Part shown: one piece after another, positions 1 through 8,594 of the stretch
Layout of the letters: each line of letters opens with the position of its first letter
Numbering within the stretch: the stretch's first letter is position 1
DNA from: DRPN01 sp964599235
GTDB lineage: Bacteria; Bacteroidota; Bacteroidia; Bacteroidales; VadinHA17
Reading direction: 5' to 3'
DNA: 64,000 bases
Assembly (NCBI GenBank): GCA_964599235.1
Contig: CAZRDX010000018.1
Span: 62,001-126,000 of the forward strand
Position numbers and translations under genes: made by a program
The notes under the pieces: model-generated
Databases searched by the model: none
What the model was told of the DNA's origin: nothing
The model's input: the letters and a program-made list of their open reading frames with translations, nothing else

Positions 1-2
1 GG

Positions 3-590
3 GGCAGCGAAGAGGGCGACGGTTCACTCGAGCACAACGGACACAAGCACCTGACCCTCGTCCATACGGAATTTCACACAGTAGGTGTGGAATGGACACC
101 CACGTTCTACCGCTTTTATGTGGACGGCAAGGAGACTTTCACCAGTACGGAAGGGATCTCGGGAAAAGAGGAATACATCATCCTGAGCGAAGAGCCCCGC
201 ACCTGGGAGGGGGTGAAGGAGGAACTCGAGAAAAGAGGTCTGGAGCTGCCCGTCTACGACACTTTTGTCGTCGACTATGTACGTGTGTACAAGAAAGCCC
301 CCGTCCTTGCAGAGGGGTTGCCGGCGGAAGGTCCTCTGTTGGAAGTACCTCATCCTTTGCCGGCAGGCACCTCGACCGAGCTCTCTTTCACGCTTGTTCG
401 TCCGGGAGAGGTGACGATCCGTGTGTTCGACCTGCGCGGCCGGCTGATGGCCGAACCTTGCCGGGGGTGGCGTCCGCGCGGCACCCACAGGCTGCTCCTC
501 GATGTCTCCTCATTCCCGGCGGGACTGTATCTGATCCGTCTCACCGCTCCCGACGGTACCGCCATCCGGAGAATGGTGGTAGCCAGGTAG
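3..590 (+). CDS. GH16-like secreted glycoside hydrolase, C-terminal part, with T9SS sorting tail (5' end outside window)
   Basis: The reading frame is open from base 3, so the gene begins upstream of the window. The visible first segment (FHTVGVEWTPTFYRFYVDGK) matches the concanavalin A-like fold of GH16 enzymes, in which a very similar stretch follows the catalytic strand; the catalytic ExDxxE motif is not in view. The barrel-like part ends near YVRVYKK. About 85 residues follow with a proline-rich linker and a Por-type C-terminal sorting domain (FDLRGRLM, then FPAGLYLIRL and a basic end). That tail implies export through the outer membrane by type IX secretion and surface attachment or release. 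Substrate is probably a beta-1,3- or beta-1,4-linked glucan or galactan, but this cannot be settled from the C-terminus. The gene is convergent with the ABC operon, 40 bp away. Confidence 0.8.
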   Translation, partial: GSEEGDGSLEHNGHKHLTLVHTEFHTVGVEWTPTFYRFYVDGKETFTSTEGISGKEEYIILSEEPRTWEGVKEELEKRGLELPVYDTFVVDYVRVYKKAPVLAEGLPAEGPLLEVPHPLPAGTSTELSFTLVRPGEVTIRVFDLRGRLMAEPCRGWRPRGTHRLLLDVSSFPAGLYLIRLTAPDGTAIRRMVVAR

Positions 591-630
591 TTCACAACAC
601 AAAAGGAAGGATCTGCCGCGGCAAGGGTCT

Positions 631-1674
631 TTACCGGGCACGGATCTCCCGGCGCATGAAAGGCACATAAGCCAGAACGAAGAAGATGACCGTAGCGGCC
701 ACGAAGGCTGTGATGTGAGGCCAGATGAGCAGGAGGCTCTGTCCCAGCGGCAGAGGACCGGGGATGGCCCCGCTCAGCTGCTCCATCGTCAGCGGACCCA
801 GCGTACGCACCGATGGCATCAGCAACGTCGAGGTGGCCTCACTGAAGAGATAGTTGGGTGCCAGACGCATCATCGTCAGCTTCAGCTTGTTGAGAAAGAG
901 CTCATAGGCAGGATTGACCGTCCAGGCCGGCGGCGACAGCCCCTTGATGACCAGGTTCACGATCATCGGGTAAAAGATGCTGAAGAAGATCCATACCGCC
1001 ATGCCCGTCAGTGCCGAGGCTGCCGGCTGACGGAACCGCACCGAGAGCCATACCGACATGTTGAGCCACAACGCCACATAGAGCACACTCACGAAAAGAA
1101 AAAGAAGCACACGTGCGAACTCCTCGGGCGTGGGTCCTATGCCCGTGGTGATCATCCCGATGCCCATCACCAGTAATCCCAGCGAAAAGAACATCACAGC
1201 GATGACCGTCAGCGAAGCAACGAATTTGGCATTGATGATGTAATCGCGGTGAATGGGCTGGGCCAGCAGACGACTCAGTGTCCCCCTGTTTTGTTCGGAG
1301 TTGATGGCATCGAACCCCAGGGCGATGCCCAGCAGGGGCCCCAGGAAGCTGATGAAGACCAGGAACGAAGGCATCGTCCCGTCGGAGAGGGTGAAGAGCT
1401 TGAGAAAGAGATACGAGGAGGTGGGATCGTCGGGTTTGATAGCCTCCCGTATGTGGGACAGGGCCGTATAGAGGGACCCCAGCGTGGTGAGGACGATGAT
1501 GGCAATGAGAATGATGAACTGCCAGCTGCGCACCTGGTCGGCGATCTCTTTCTGCACCAGCACGCGGAAAGGAGGCAGCACCCGCTCTTCCTCAGCCCGG
1601 CGGCGCCTCTGCAACCAACCGGATAAACGTCCCATGATCAATGTCCTCTCTTTGCTCACTGCGGTACCGTTCAT
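631..1674 (-). CDS. ABC-2 type transporter permease
   Basis: Inner-membrane permease of an ABC-2 type transporter. A cytoplasmic basic N-terminus is followed by about six hydrophobic segments: the first near residues 53-72 (starting FIILIAIIVL), then a large extracytoplasmic loop, and further helices around 105-120, 150-172, 187-205, 220-240 and near the C-terminus. The stretch INSEQNRGTLSRLLAQPI is the typical cytoplasmic coupling segment of this family. It is the last gene of a three-gene operon with the NEW3-domain protein and the ATPase, separated from the ATPase by 36 bases. An alternative start at 1635 (MGRLSG) has a better purine-rich ribosome site (GAGAGGAC) than the first ATG and may be the true one. 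The transported substrate is unknown. Confidence 0.88.
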   Translation of the reverse strand: MNGTAVSKERTLIMGRLSGWLQRRRRAEEERVLPPFRVLVQKEIADQVRSWQFIILIAIIVLTTLGSLYTALSHIREAIKPDDPTSSYLFLKLFTLSDGTMPSFLVFISFLGPLLGIALGFDAINSEQNRGTLSRLLAQPIHRDYIINAKFVASLTVIAVMFFSLGLLVMGIGMITTGIGPTPEEFARVLLFLFVSVLYVALWLNMSVWLSVRFRQPAASALTGMAVWIFFSIFYPMIVNLVIKGLSPPAWTVNPAYELFLNKLKLTMMRLAPNYLFSEATSTLLMPSVRTLGPLTMEQLSGAIPGPLPLGQSLLLIWPHITAFVAATVIFFVLAYVPFMRREIRAR

Positions 1675-1710
1675 AGGTCATTTTTTTCTGAGAACCCGTA
1701 ATCCATCGGT

Positions 1711-2664
1711 TCAGGCGCTCTCTTTACCTTCAAAATAGCGGTAATAGATATCGTCAAGGCCATATTCCCTTCTTCTGAGGGCGGTAAGAGGCACCTCACT
1801 GGCTACGACGGCCCGGGCCACCTCGGCCGTCACGTCGCGGCTGCACTCCACCACCATTTTCCCTGCGGAGGTGGTCACCCCGAGGACCCCCTCGACCTTT
1901 TTCACGGCTTCGACGGCGCGGGCAGGCACTTCGCCACCGGCCAGGGTGATCTCCACGGCCCAGGCACTGTTGCCGAAGAGCTGTTGCGAGAGGGTATTGA
2001 TATCCCCCACGGCCAGCAGCCTGCCGGAGACGAACAACCCCACCCGGTCGCATACCTGCTGCACCTGGTAGAGATGATGGGAAGAGAAGAGGACCGTGAT
2101 CCCCTCTTCGCGACTGAGCCGGACAATGGTCTCGAGGAACTCTTTCACACCATATGGGTCGAGACCCAGGATGGGCTCGTCAAGGATGATCACCTCGGGG
2201 CGTTTGATGAGCACATCAGCCAGTCCCAGGCGTTGCCGCATACCCCGGGAGTAGAGCCCCGCCTTTTTTCCGGCATGTTCCGTAAGCCCCACCTTCTCCA
2301 GAAGTTCAACGGCCCTTTCCCGGGCCTCTTTTATCGAGAGACCGTTGAGACGTCCTGTGAAAACAAGGTTTTCAAGACCACTGTAATGCTCATAGAATCC
2401 CACATCTTCCGGGAGATAACCCACCTTTCTTTTCACCTCCACCGGCCGGCTGACGGGATCGATCCCGGCCACGCGCACCGTTCCTTCATCGGGTTCGGTG
2501 AGTCCCAGGATCATGAGGATGGTGGTCGATTTTCCGGCACCGTTAGGTCCCAGCAGGCCGAAGATCTCTCCACGGGCGACCTGCAGGTCGAGATGATCGA
2601 CGGCGGCAAAGTCGCCATATCGTTTGGTCAGGCCCGACAGCTCGATCATCGTCTTCCCGGTCAC
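1711..2664 (-). CDS. ABC transporter ATP-binding protein
   Basis: Cytoplasmic ATPase partner of the downstream permease. Walker A is GPNGAGKST at residues 39-47, the signature is YSRGMRQRL at 138-146 and Walker B VIILDEP at 158-164. The Q-loop position reads LPED, with Glu in place of the usual Gln, as in several CcmA/NatA-like exporters. About 80 residues after the ATPase core form the accessory C-terminal domain common in such exporters. Translation starts at a GTG (2664) preceded by a near-perfect Shine-Dalgarno sequence AAGGAGGTGA that contains the stop codon of the NEW3 gene, only 3 bases away, so the two genes are translationally coupled. An in-frame ATG at 2649 is a weaker alternative. 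Confidence 0.92.
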   Translation of the reverse strand: MTGKTMIELSGLTKRYGDFAAVDHLDLQVARGEIFGLLGPNGAGKSTTILMILGLTEPDEGTVRVAGIDPVSRPVEVKRKVGYLPEDVGFYEHYSGLENLVFTGRLNGLSIKEARERAVELLEKVGLTEHAGKKAGLYSRGMRQRLGLADVLIKRPEVIILDEPILGLDPYGVKEFLETIVRLSREEGITVLFSSHHLYQVQQVCDRVGLFVSGRLLAVGDINTLSQQLFGNSAWAVEITLAGGEVPARAVEAVKKVEGVLGVTTSAGKMVVECSRDVTAEVARAVVASEVPLTALRRREYGLDDIYYRYFEGKESA

Positions 2665-2667
2665 GGC

Positions 2668-3807
2668 TCACCTCCTTCCGTACTTTCTCACCAGGTAGTA
2701 GACGCTGCCCAGGGCCACGAAGATGATCAGCAGCCCCAACCATCCCATCAGCACAGGAGTACGTACGGTGACACGGAAAGCCACCTTGGAAGAGGTTTCC
2801 GGCGTATAAGCCGTGATGTTGACCACATAATCGCCCGCCACGGCTTTCCTGTAAGCCCGGATGGTGGCAGTCACCTCGCTGCTCTTGCCCGCCTCGAGGG
2901 TGGGAATGCTTTTGGGATCAAAGGAGACCTCCCAGTTGGCGGGTTTGGAGGTGCGGAAACGTATGTCGTTGAGCACGGCCGAGCCGGCATTGCGTACCAG
3001 GAGCGTCACCTTCTTCTCACTCCCTGCAGTGATGCGCGTGCTTAACAGACCCGTGGGCGTGGTGAGATCCAGCTCGTAGGTGCCCGTGATCTCCACGCTG
3101 AGCTTGAGCTCTGCCGACATGTTGCCGGCCACCGCCCGTACCGGGATGGTATAGCGACCGGCCTTCACCTCGTGCGGCGGCTTCACCTCGATGCTCACAT
3201 TGACCGTATTGTTGGGCTCAACCTCCACCGAGGTGGCCTGCTTGTAGTTGGGCTTGAAAATGACCCGCCAGCCTCTCGGCGGTGACGACTGCAGGGAATA
3301 TCGCTGGGTCTCTCCGGTGATGTTCTTGAGCTGCGCATTGAAAATGAAGCTCGACTTCGAACTTCCCTGCATGTTATCCTGCTTGGTGGTGAACTCGGTC
3401 TTGTATTTTCCCTCCTTGGACACCTCCACGTACAGAGGCAGACTATACCCCCCGGCCCGGACCATGAAATGGTAGGTGCCTTTCTTCACCCGGTACGGCA
3501 CATTCACTTCCAGAGAGATCTTCTTACTGCTGCGCGGGAGGATGGTCAGACGCTTGACATCCCATCCGTCAACCTTCAGATCATAGGTCCATCCTTCCGG
3601 CATTCCCGTCACCGCGAGGTCAACACTCTGGCGGGAGGAGCCGTTATTCTTGGCCTCGATACTGTATCTCAGCGTCTTGCCCGGCGGCACCACAACCTTG
3701 GCATAGGGAGTGTACAGGGAGACCTGAGCCTCCAGAAGCCCGTTGCTTATCAGAAAAAGGAAAACGGGCAGAACCACCCGTCTCGAAAAACTTGCTGCTC
3801 GTACCAT
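2668..3807 (-). CDS. NEW3-domain (COG1470-type) membrane-anchored accessory protein of the ABC transporter
   Basis: Exported protein with a signal peptide (hydrophobic VVLPVFLFLISNGLLEA), an extracytoplasmic region of about 330 residues built of repeated immunoglobulin-like beta-sandwich modules of the NEW3 type (PPGKTLRYSIEAKNNGS, repeated in weaker form as PNNTVNVSIEVKPP and as GSEKKVTLLVRNAGS), and a single C-terminal membrane helix (MGWLGLLIIFVALGSVYYLV) ending in RKYGRR. Proteins with this architecture are commonly encoded beside ABC-2 exporters, and it is first in the same operon here, so it probably acts as a periplasmic partner of the transporter. I chose the ATG at 3807 because AAAGGAGA lies just upstream; a frame extension to 3825 would need a TTG start. 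Confidence 0.85.
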   Translation of the reverse strand: MVRAASFSRRVVLPVFLFLISNGLLEAQVSLYTPYAKVVVPPGKTLRYSIEAKNNGSSRQSVDLAVTGMPEGWTYDLKVDGWDVKRLTILPRSSKKISLEVNVPYRVKKGTYHFMVRAGGYSLPLYVEVSKEGKYKTEFTTKQDNMQGSSKSSFIFNAQLKNITGETQRYSLQSSPPRGWRVIFKPNYKQATSVEVEPNNTVNVSIEVKPPHEVKAGRYTIPVRAVAGNMSAELKLSVEITGTYELDLTTPTGLLSTRITAGSEKKVTLLVRNAGSAVLNDIRFRTSKPANWEVSFDPKSIPTLEAGKSSEVTATIRAYRKAVAGDYVVNITAYTPETSSKVAFRVTVRTPVLMGWLGLLIIFVALGSVYYLVRKYGRR

Positions 3808-3841
3808 ATCTTTCTCCTTTTGCAACTTTCCGAACGGAAGG

Positions 3842-3873
3842 CAAATTTACAGGGGAGAAACATACACGTCAAG
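3842..3873 (-). promoter_or_regulatory. Bacteroidota-type promoter for the NEW3/ABC operon
   Basis: Read on the minus strand, TAAATTTG (3849 to 3842) is an exact match to the TAnnTTTG -7 element, and CTTG (3873 to 3870) matches three of four bases of the -33 TTTG element with a 20-base spacer. The predicted start of transcription lies about 25-30 bases before the ATG at 3807. Confidence 0.6.
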
Positions 3874-3911
3874 CAAGGCAGTGTTAAAGAATGTTAAAAG
3901 AACCCTCACCC

Positions 3912-3930
3912 GGGACAGTGCCACTGTTCC
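3912..3930. repeat. Near-perfect inverted repeat between the HdeD gene and the NEW3 promoter
   Basis: GGGACAGTG and CACTGTTCC are arms of a 19-base palindrome with one mismatch and a one-base centre. It lies just after the stop of the HdeD-like gene (as transcribed) and upstream of the NEW3 promoter. The T-run that follows on the minus strand is about ten bases away, so it is a poor intrinsic terminator; an operator is equally possible. Confidence 0.35.
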
Positions 3931-3961
3931 GAATAAGCGGCCATCCTTTCCGAAACATTCT

Positions 3962-4489
3962 TCAGTACTGGGTAAAGGCCAGGACGAGGTAGTAGACGCC
4001 GAAGATGATCATGAGAACACCGAACCACATCATCAGCGCCACCGACACGGAGAAAGCGTTGAAAAGGATCACCAGGCCGGCCACGATGAGGAGGATGCCG
4101 GCGAGGAACTGCACCCACCAGTAGCGCCATCCCATGCTCTTGCGGGCTGCCGAGCCGGCCACCTGCATGATGCCTCCACCGATCATCCAGAGCCCCACGA
4201 AGAGGGCCAGCAGCTTACCCACGATGGCCGGCCGGAAAATGAACAGCAACCCGAACAGGGTGAGCAACACCCCTTCGGTAAGCATCACGGGACTGGAAGA
4301 TCCTTCGTTACGTGCCAGAGGCAAGACGATCATCACCACCCCCGGGACCAGCATCACGATACCCAGATAAACCGAGATGCCTTTCAGGATCTCTTCCGGA
4401 AAAAGAAGGAAAAGGATGCCCAACAGGACAAAAACGATGCCCTGGACCACCAGGTTTTTTCGAGTAATGTTCAGACCTTTCATATTCAT
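3962..4489 (-). CDS. HdeD-family (DUF308) integral membrane protein
   Basis: Small polytopic inner-membrane protein made of three repeats of a two-helix unit, six hydrophobic segments in all, with short polar loops. The repeated glycine-rich pattern (IVFVLLGILFLLFPE, then LLTLFGLLFIFRPA and FLAGILLIVAGLVIL) is typical of the HdeD/DUF308 family. In E. coli HdeD is linked to acid resistance; the biochemical role of the family elsewhere is unknown. It sits 16 bases after the alpha/beta-hydrolase gene and may be a distal member of that operon or have its own promoter. Length (about 175 residues) is normal for the family. Confidence 0.85.
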   Translation of the reverse strand: MNMKGLNITRKNLVVQGIVFVLLGILFLLFPEEILKGISVYLGIVMLVPGVVMIVLPLARNEGSSSPVMLTEGVLLTLFGLLFIFRPAIVGKLLALFVGLWMIGGGIMQVAGSAARKSMGWRYWWVQFLAGILLIVAGLVILFNAFSVSVALMMWFGVLMIIFGVYYLVLAFTQY

Positions 4490-4505
4490 TGATTTTGGTT
4501 GTCAG

Positions 4506-7019
4506 TCATTTTCTGTAGACGATATCACCTTTTTCCACCGACCAGTCGTTACCGAAGAAACCGGCGGCTTCGACTCCCTCCTCCCCCTGGGTAAGGATAC
4601 GCGATGAGAAGATGACGAGGTCGGGGAGCTCGGACCCAGCGTAGAAGTAGGGACGCAGGTTGGTCAGGCGCATGCCGTTGAGGCCTGTGCCGGCGACGAC
4701 GGCCACGCTGGCCTGATCGTCGTCGGGGCGGGGCCGGACGAAGAGGGCGGCCAGGTCGTCCCCGCTCCAGCTCCTGTCGCCCAGCGTGATACGGTCTCTT
4801 TCGACCTGCAGGGGTGAGGCGCCCAGCAGCTTGTCCCAGGCGCTGTTGGTGGTACGGTTGCCGTAGAGCACCACACCGCGACCGGCATAATGCTCCGGAT
4901 CGAACCCGTCATCGTCCACGATCTCTACCGAGCCGTTGCCCTGGTACCAGAAGGTCTCGGCATCGTAGCGTGCCTTGCTGGCCGCCCATCTGTTCTCTTC
5001 GGAGGTGCCGTGGGTGCCTACCACGAAGACCACCCGGTGACGGATGGCTTCCTTGAAGATACCGTAACGCGCAGGGCTTTTTTCGTCCGCAGCAGGCTCT
5101 CCCGGCAACCAGTGTCCCCCCTCACGCACCAGATGAAGACGGCCGTCATCGCCGGGCAGCATCTCCAATGTGTCGCCGTCGAGGGTCACGTGGTAGCTGT
5201 ATACCGGTGTGAGCACGGGGATCTCCAGGGCCAGGGCCCGGACGTTCTCCGTGGTGCCGGAGAAACGTGCCCGGCCCGGGTCGTATTGCATATGCACGTG
5301 GCTCACCGCCAGGGGGACCTCCTGTTGCAGCACCTCCAGCCAGTTGTTGCGCGAGGCGATGCCCGGATGGACGGTACGGAAGTCGACGATGCGCACACGC
5401 TCCTTGCCGGGACGTGCATGACGGGCCAGGAAATCGAAAAGGGGCGGCCAGTCGACACAGTCGGCCCCCGGCTCATCGGACTCGTCCCACCAGTGTCCCG
5501 CACCGGGCTGCTCATGGTAGACCAGATCGTGGTGGAAGGTGCGGAGGGTATCCACCATACGGCGCGCCTGCTGTGGCGGCACATTGTCGTCGGCGTCGCC
5601 ATGCAGTACATAGATCCCTTCCTGAGCATAGTTACCGAGCAGCAACAGCGGCTGCAGAGGATGGGCAGCCCGCCGCAACATCGCCCCCACCACCCCGCGG
5701 GGCTCCTGATGTTTCCGTACGTACGACCACCAGCTGATCCAGCCCGCCGAGGGGGCAATGGCCCCGAAGCGGCCGGGATACTGCGCCCCAAGCATCCAGG
5801 TACCGTGGCCGCCCATGGAATGCCCCGTCAGGTAGATGCGGCTTTCGTCGATGTGGAGTGTGTTGAGAGCCCGTTCCAGCACTTCCAGAGCATCCATCCT
5901 GCCCCAGTCCTCCCAGTCGTAACCATAAGGACGACGGTTGGTGGGACAGACGATGTGAGCCCAGCTTTTGGGCTCATAGGATCCGGCCTGGTTGATCGCC
6001 TCCACGGAAGCACCGTGAAGGCTCAGCACCAGCGCCTTGGGACGATCCTCCGGATCGGGCGGGGCCGGCGTGAGCGCGTAATACTGTACACTGCCGTCGA
6101 TGTCGCTCACAAAAGTGATACGCCGCGGCATCCCCTCCTCTACCACACGAAGGGTGATGTCCCGCTCGTCCAGGATCTTCTTCACCTTCTTCTCAGAGGT
6201 GAAAAGGATCAGGTGCACTCCTATCTCCTTCTGTCCGGATGAGGAAAATGTCCTGACGACGAACGGCATCTTTCTCACGGTCTCAGGCCGGAGAAGAGGA
6301 AGCGCCTGGGTCACCACATCCCCCTCCTCCGGTACGGCCGTGATGAAGAGGTCGTGCTGTTCCTTGCCGGTGGTGTTGACCACCAGCACCGACGCCGGGG
6401 CATCGAGGGGCATGCCGCGCACCACATCGGGCAGGGTGACATCGTGAACGTTGAGGAAGATCTTTTTCTCTGGCGGGTAAAGCCGCACCTTCAGCCTTCC
6501 GCGATTACACCGGAAGAGCAGGTCGTTACGTCCCCGGTGCAGCCGCACGGGCAGCTGGGAGAAATCCCATCGCGGCTCCCAGGATGCAAAACGTTCCTTG
6601 GTCTGGTAACGGTTCCCCACACGGGGCAGGCCGTTGACATAAACCATCTGATGCCCCATGGCCTCGAGCAGGAGGGTCTGTGACCTTTTCAGGTCGATAC
6701 GCACATATACCCAGCCGCCCCTGAGCATCTCATCACGGAACCAGCCGTCGTCGCCGGTGGCGAGTGTTTTCCAGCCGGTGGTGGTACCATCCGGCCGTAC
6801 CACAGGCATGCCGGCACGCGGAGGCACCCAGGTACCCAGATCGAACTGACGCTCCACAGGATCCACATCGAAAAAACCCTGGGAATAATAGGAAACGGTC
6901 CTGACAGCCAGCGCCTCCCTGATGAGCAGCGTATCGGCACCGGCACCCCGCACCCCCCACAGAGGGGTCAGGAAAAGGAAAATATCCAGTAAAAGTCGTT
7001 TTCTGATCATCATCTTCAT
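4506..7019 (-). CDS. Secreted prolyl-oligopeptidase-like alpha/beta hydrolase (serine esterase/peptidase fold)
   Basis: Exported protein with a signal peptide. The N-terminal half is an all-beta region that includes a galactose-binding-like module (roughly residues 85-185). The catalytic alpha/beta-hydrolase domain begins around residue 325 with LVLSLHGASV (oxyanion strand). The nucleophile elbow is GHSMGG (Ser near 401), the acid is in HGDADDNVP (Asp near 477) and the histidine in GAGHWW (near 509), so the triad is intact. Such proteins are annotated as S9 prolyl oligopeptidase-like or PHB-depolymerase-like; inside a glycan operon a carbohydrate-esterase function is more likely than peptidase activity, but this is inference. 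The start codon ATG at 7019 overlaps the stop of the sulfatase gene (TGATG); a GTG one codon earlier is also possible. Confidence 0.82.
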   Translation of the reverse strand: MKMMIRKRLLLDIFLFLTPLWGVRGAGADTLLIREALAVRTVSYYSQGFFDVDPVERQFDLGTWVPPRAGMPVVRPDGTTTGWKTLATGDDGWFRDEMLRGGWVYVRIDLKRSQTLLLEAMGHQMVYVNGLPRVGNRYQTKERFASWEPRWDFSQLPVRLHRGRNDLLFRCNRGRLKVRLYPPEKKIFLNVHDVTLPDVVRGMPLDAPASVLVVNTTGKEQHDLFITAVPEEGDVVTQALPLLRPETVRKMPFVVRTFSSSGQKEIGVHLILFTSEKKVKKILDERDITLRVVEEGMPRRITFVSDIDGSVQYYALTPAPPDPEDRPKALVLSLHGASVEAINQAGSYEPKSWAHIVCPTNRRPYGYDWEDWGRMDALEVLERALNTLHIDESRIYLTGHSMGGHGTWMLGAQYPGRFGAIAPSAGWISWWSYVRKHQEPRGVVGAMLRRAAHPLQPLLLLGNYAQEGIYVLHGDADDNVPPQQARRMVDTLRTFHHDLVYHEQPGAGHWWDESDEPGADCVDWPPLFDFLARHARPGKERVRIVDFRTVHPGIASRNNWLEVLQQEVPLAVSHVHMQYDPGRARFSGTTENVRALALEIPVLTPVYSYHVTLDGDTLEMLPGDDGRLHLVREGGHWLPGEPAADEKSPARYGIFKEAIRHRVVFVVGTHGTSEENRWAASKARYDAETFWYQGNGSVEIVDDDGFDPEHYAGRGVVLYGNRTTNSAWDKLLGASPLQVERDRITLGDRSWSGDDLAALFVRPRPDDDQASVAVVAGTGLNGMRLTNLRPYFYAGSELPDLVIFSSRILTQGEEGVEAAGFFGNDWSVEKGDIVYRK

Positions 7020-8569
7020 CACTGAGGATCATTTTGGTTCTTCTCCATCCTGAAAAAAGGCAAAGGCAGCGGCTGACCCGTGGTTCTGTCGATGGGGGTC
7101 TGGGCCCCCATCTTCCGGAGCGTTTTTCGCAGTTCGTCACACAGTTCCTTGGTCTTCTCCGGCATCTCTCTGGAAAGGTCATGCTGCTCGCCGATATCTT
7201 TTTTCAGGTCATAAAGTTCACATCTCCCCTTTTCGTAGGTATAGATCAGTTTCCAGTCGCCCACACGTATGGCGCTGAAGGGGGTGATGGTGCTGTCGGC
7301 CCTGCGCAGGGCTTTCCATCCCCAGTAATGGGGATAGTGCCATACGAGGGGGTGAGGGCGGGTAAGGGGTGTTCTCCAGTCCAGGAACAGGGGGGAGATG
7401 TCGACGCCGTCGAGACGGTTGCGCAGCGTATCGGGCACGGGCACACCCGTCACGGCCAGGAGGGTGGGAAAAAGGTCGTCGGCAATGACCGGCACGGAGC
7501 AGACCGTTCCCGGCGGCACATGCCCGGGCCAGCGGATGATCAGCGGCACACGATAGCCTCCTTCCCGGCTCGACCCCTTGCCGCTGCTGAGGGGATAGTT
7601 GGTGGTGGGTGGCCCGGAATGGGAGACCAGTCCCCCGTTGTCCGACCAGAAAATCACCAGGGTGTTATCGGCCATGCCCAGCTCCTCCAGCTTGTTCAGG
7701 ATACGTCCCAGGCTGCGGTCGACGCTCTCGACCATCGACGCATACTGCACCTGTGCCTCCCGTTTGCCGGGAAGACGGTATTTGTCCATCAGTTTGGGAT
7801 CACCCTGGATGGGAGCATGCACGGCATAATGCCACATATTGAAATAAAAGGGCCGTTCCGGATGTTTCGCCAGCGTATCCAGCAGACGCAGGGCCATGAT
7901 GGTGAGGGCGTCGTTGAGGTAGAGGCTGTCGGGAAAGAACTCCTCCAGGTCGATGAACTGGCTGTCAGGGCCATGGATCCTTCCATAAGGAACGTAATAG
8001 CTTCCCGGTCCGCCGCGATAGCTGGCAGCGATACTGTAGTCGAAACCCAGGTTACGGGGATTGGCACCCACTGAACCTTTCTTGCCCAGGTGGGCTTTGC
8101 CCACATGAACTGTGGTATATCCTGCCGCCCGCAGCAGCTCAGGCAGGGTGACGTCCCGGTGATCCAGTCCTTCGATCCGCCAGTGGGGGATCAACAGCCA
8201 CTGGTCGTCGGCCGGGTGGTTGCCCCGCCCCGGGATCCAGTTGGTGATATGTGTGCGGGCCGGGTTCATACCCGTCATCAGCGCCGTACGCGTGGGAGAA
8301 CAAACGGGCGAAGAAGCATAGGCCTGGGTGAACTTCATCCCCTCGGACGCCAGGCGGGCCACAGCCGCAGTACGAAAATAACGGTTATTCTCCACACTGT
8401 CCCGCCACATAGGCACCGAAGTATCCTCCCATCCCAGATCATCTACCAGAAAAAAGAGGATGTTGGGCGACCGACCGGAAGGACGATCGTGATGACAGGC
8501 GGAAAGGGAAAAAAACAAGACCGCCGCCACAAGAGTAGAAAACGTTCTTCTCATGCTCCGAACTTTCAT
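7019..8569 (-). CDS. Sulfatase (alkaline phosphatase superfamily, S1-type), lipoprotein
   Basis: Type I sulfatase that hydrolyses sulfate esters, presumably on a carbohydrate. A lipobox (SLSAC, Cys about residue 25) predicts envelope anchoring. The metal-binding start of the fold is VDDLGWED (Asp-Asp near 43-44). The formylglycine site is CSPTR (Cys near 90) followed by TALMTG, so a maturase elsewhere in the genome must convert this cysteine. Further sulfatase blocks follow: GKAHLGKKG, and WSDNGG for the second metal site. I placed the start at 8569 (MKVRSM) because GAAAAGGAA precedes it and the signal peptide then has normal length. Its stop overlaps the start of the hydrolase gene, and it belongs to the GH29/beta-helix operon. 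Confidence 0.92.
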   Translation of the reverse strand: MKVRSMRRTFSTLVAAVLFFSLSACHHDRPSGRSPNILFFLVDDLGWEDTSVPMWRDSVENNRYFRTAAVARLASEGMKFTQAYASSPVCSPTRTALMTGMNPARTHITNWIPGRGNHPADDQWLLIPHWRIEGLDHRDVTLPELLRAAGYTTVHVGKAHLGKKGSVGANPRNLGFDYSIAASYRGGPGSYYVPYGRIHGPDSQFIDLEEFFPDSLYLNDALTIMALRLLDTLAKHPERPFYFNMWHYAVHAPIQGDPKLMDKYRLPGKREAQVQYASMVESVDRSLGRILNKLEELGMADNTLVIFWSDNGGLVSHSGPPTTNYPLSSGKGSSREGGYRVPLIIRWPGHVPPGTVCSVPVIADDLFPTLLAVTGVPVPDTLRNRLDGVDISPLFLDWRTPLTRPHPLVWHYPHYWGWKALRRADSTITPFSAIRVGDWKLIYTYEKGRCELYDLKKDIGEQHDLSREMPEKTKELCDELRKTLRKMGAQTPIDRTTGQPLPLPFFRMEKNQNDPQ

Positions 8570-8594
8570 TTCCTTTTCTTTCCGTCTCATGGGA

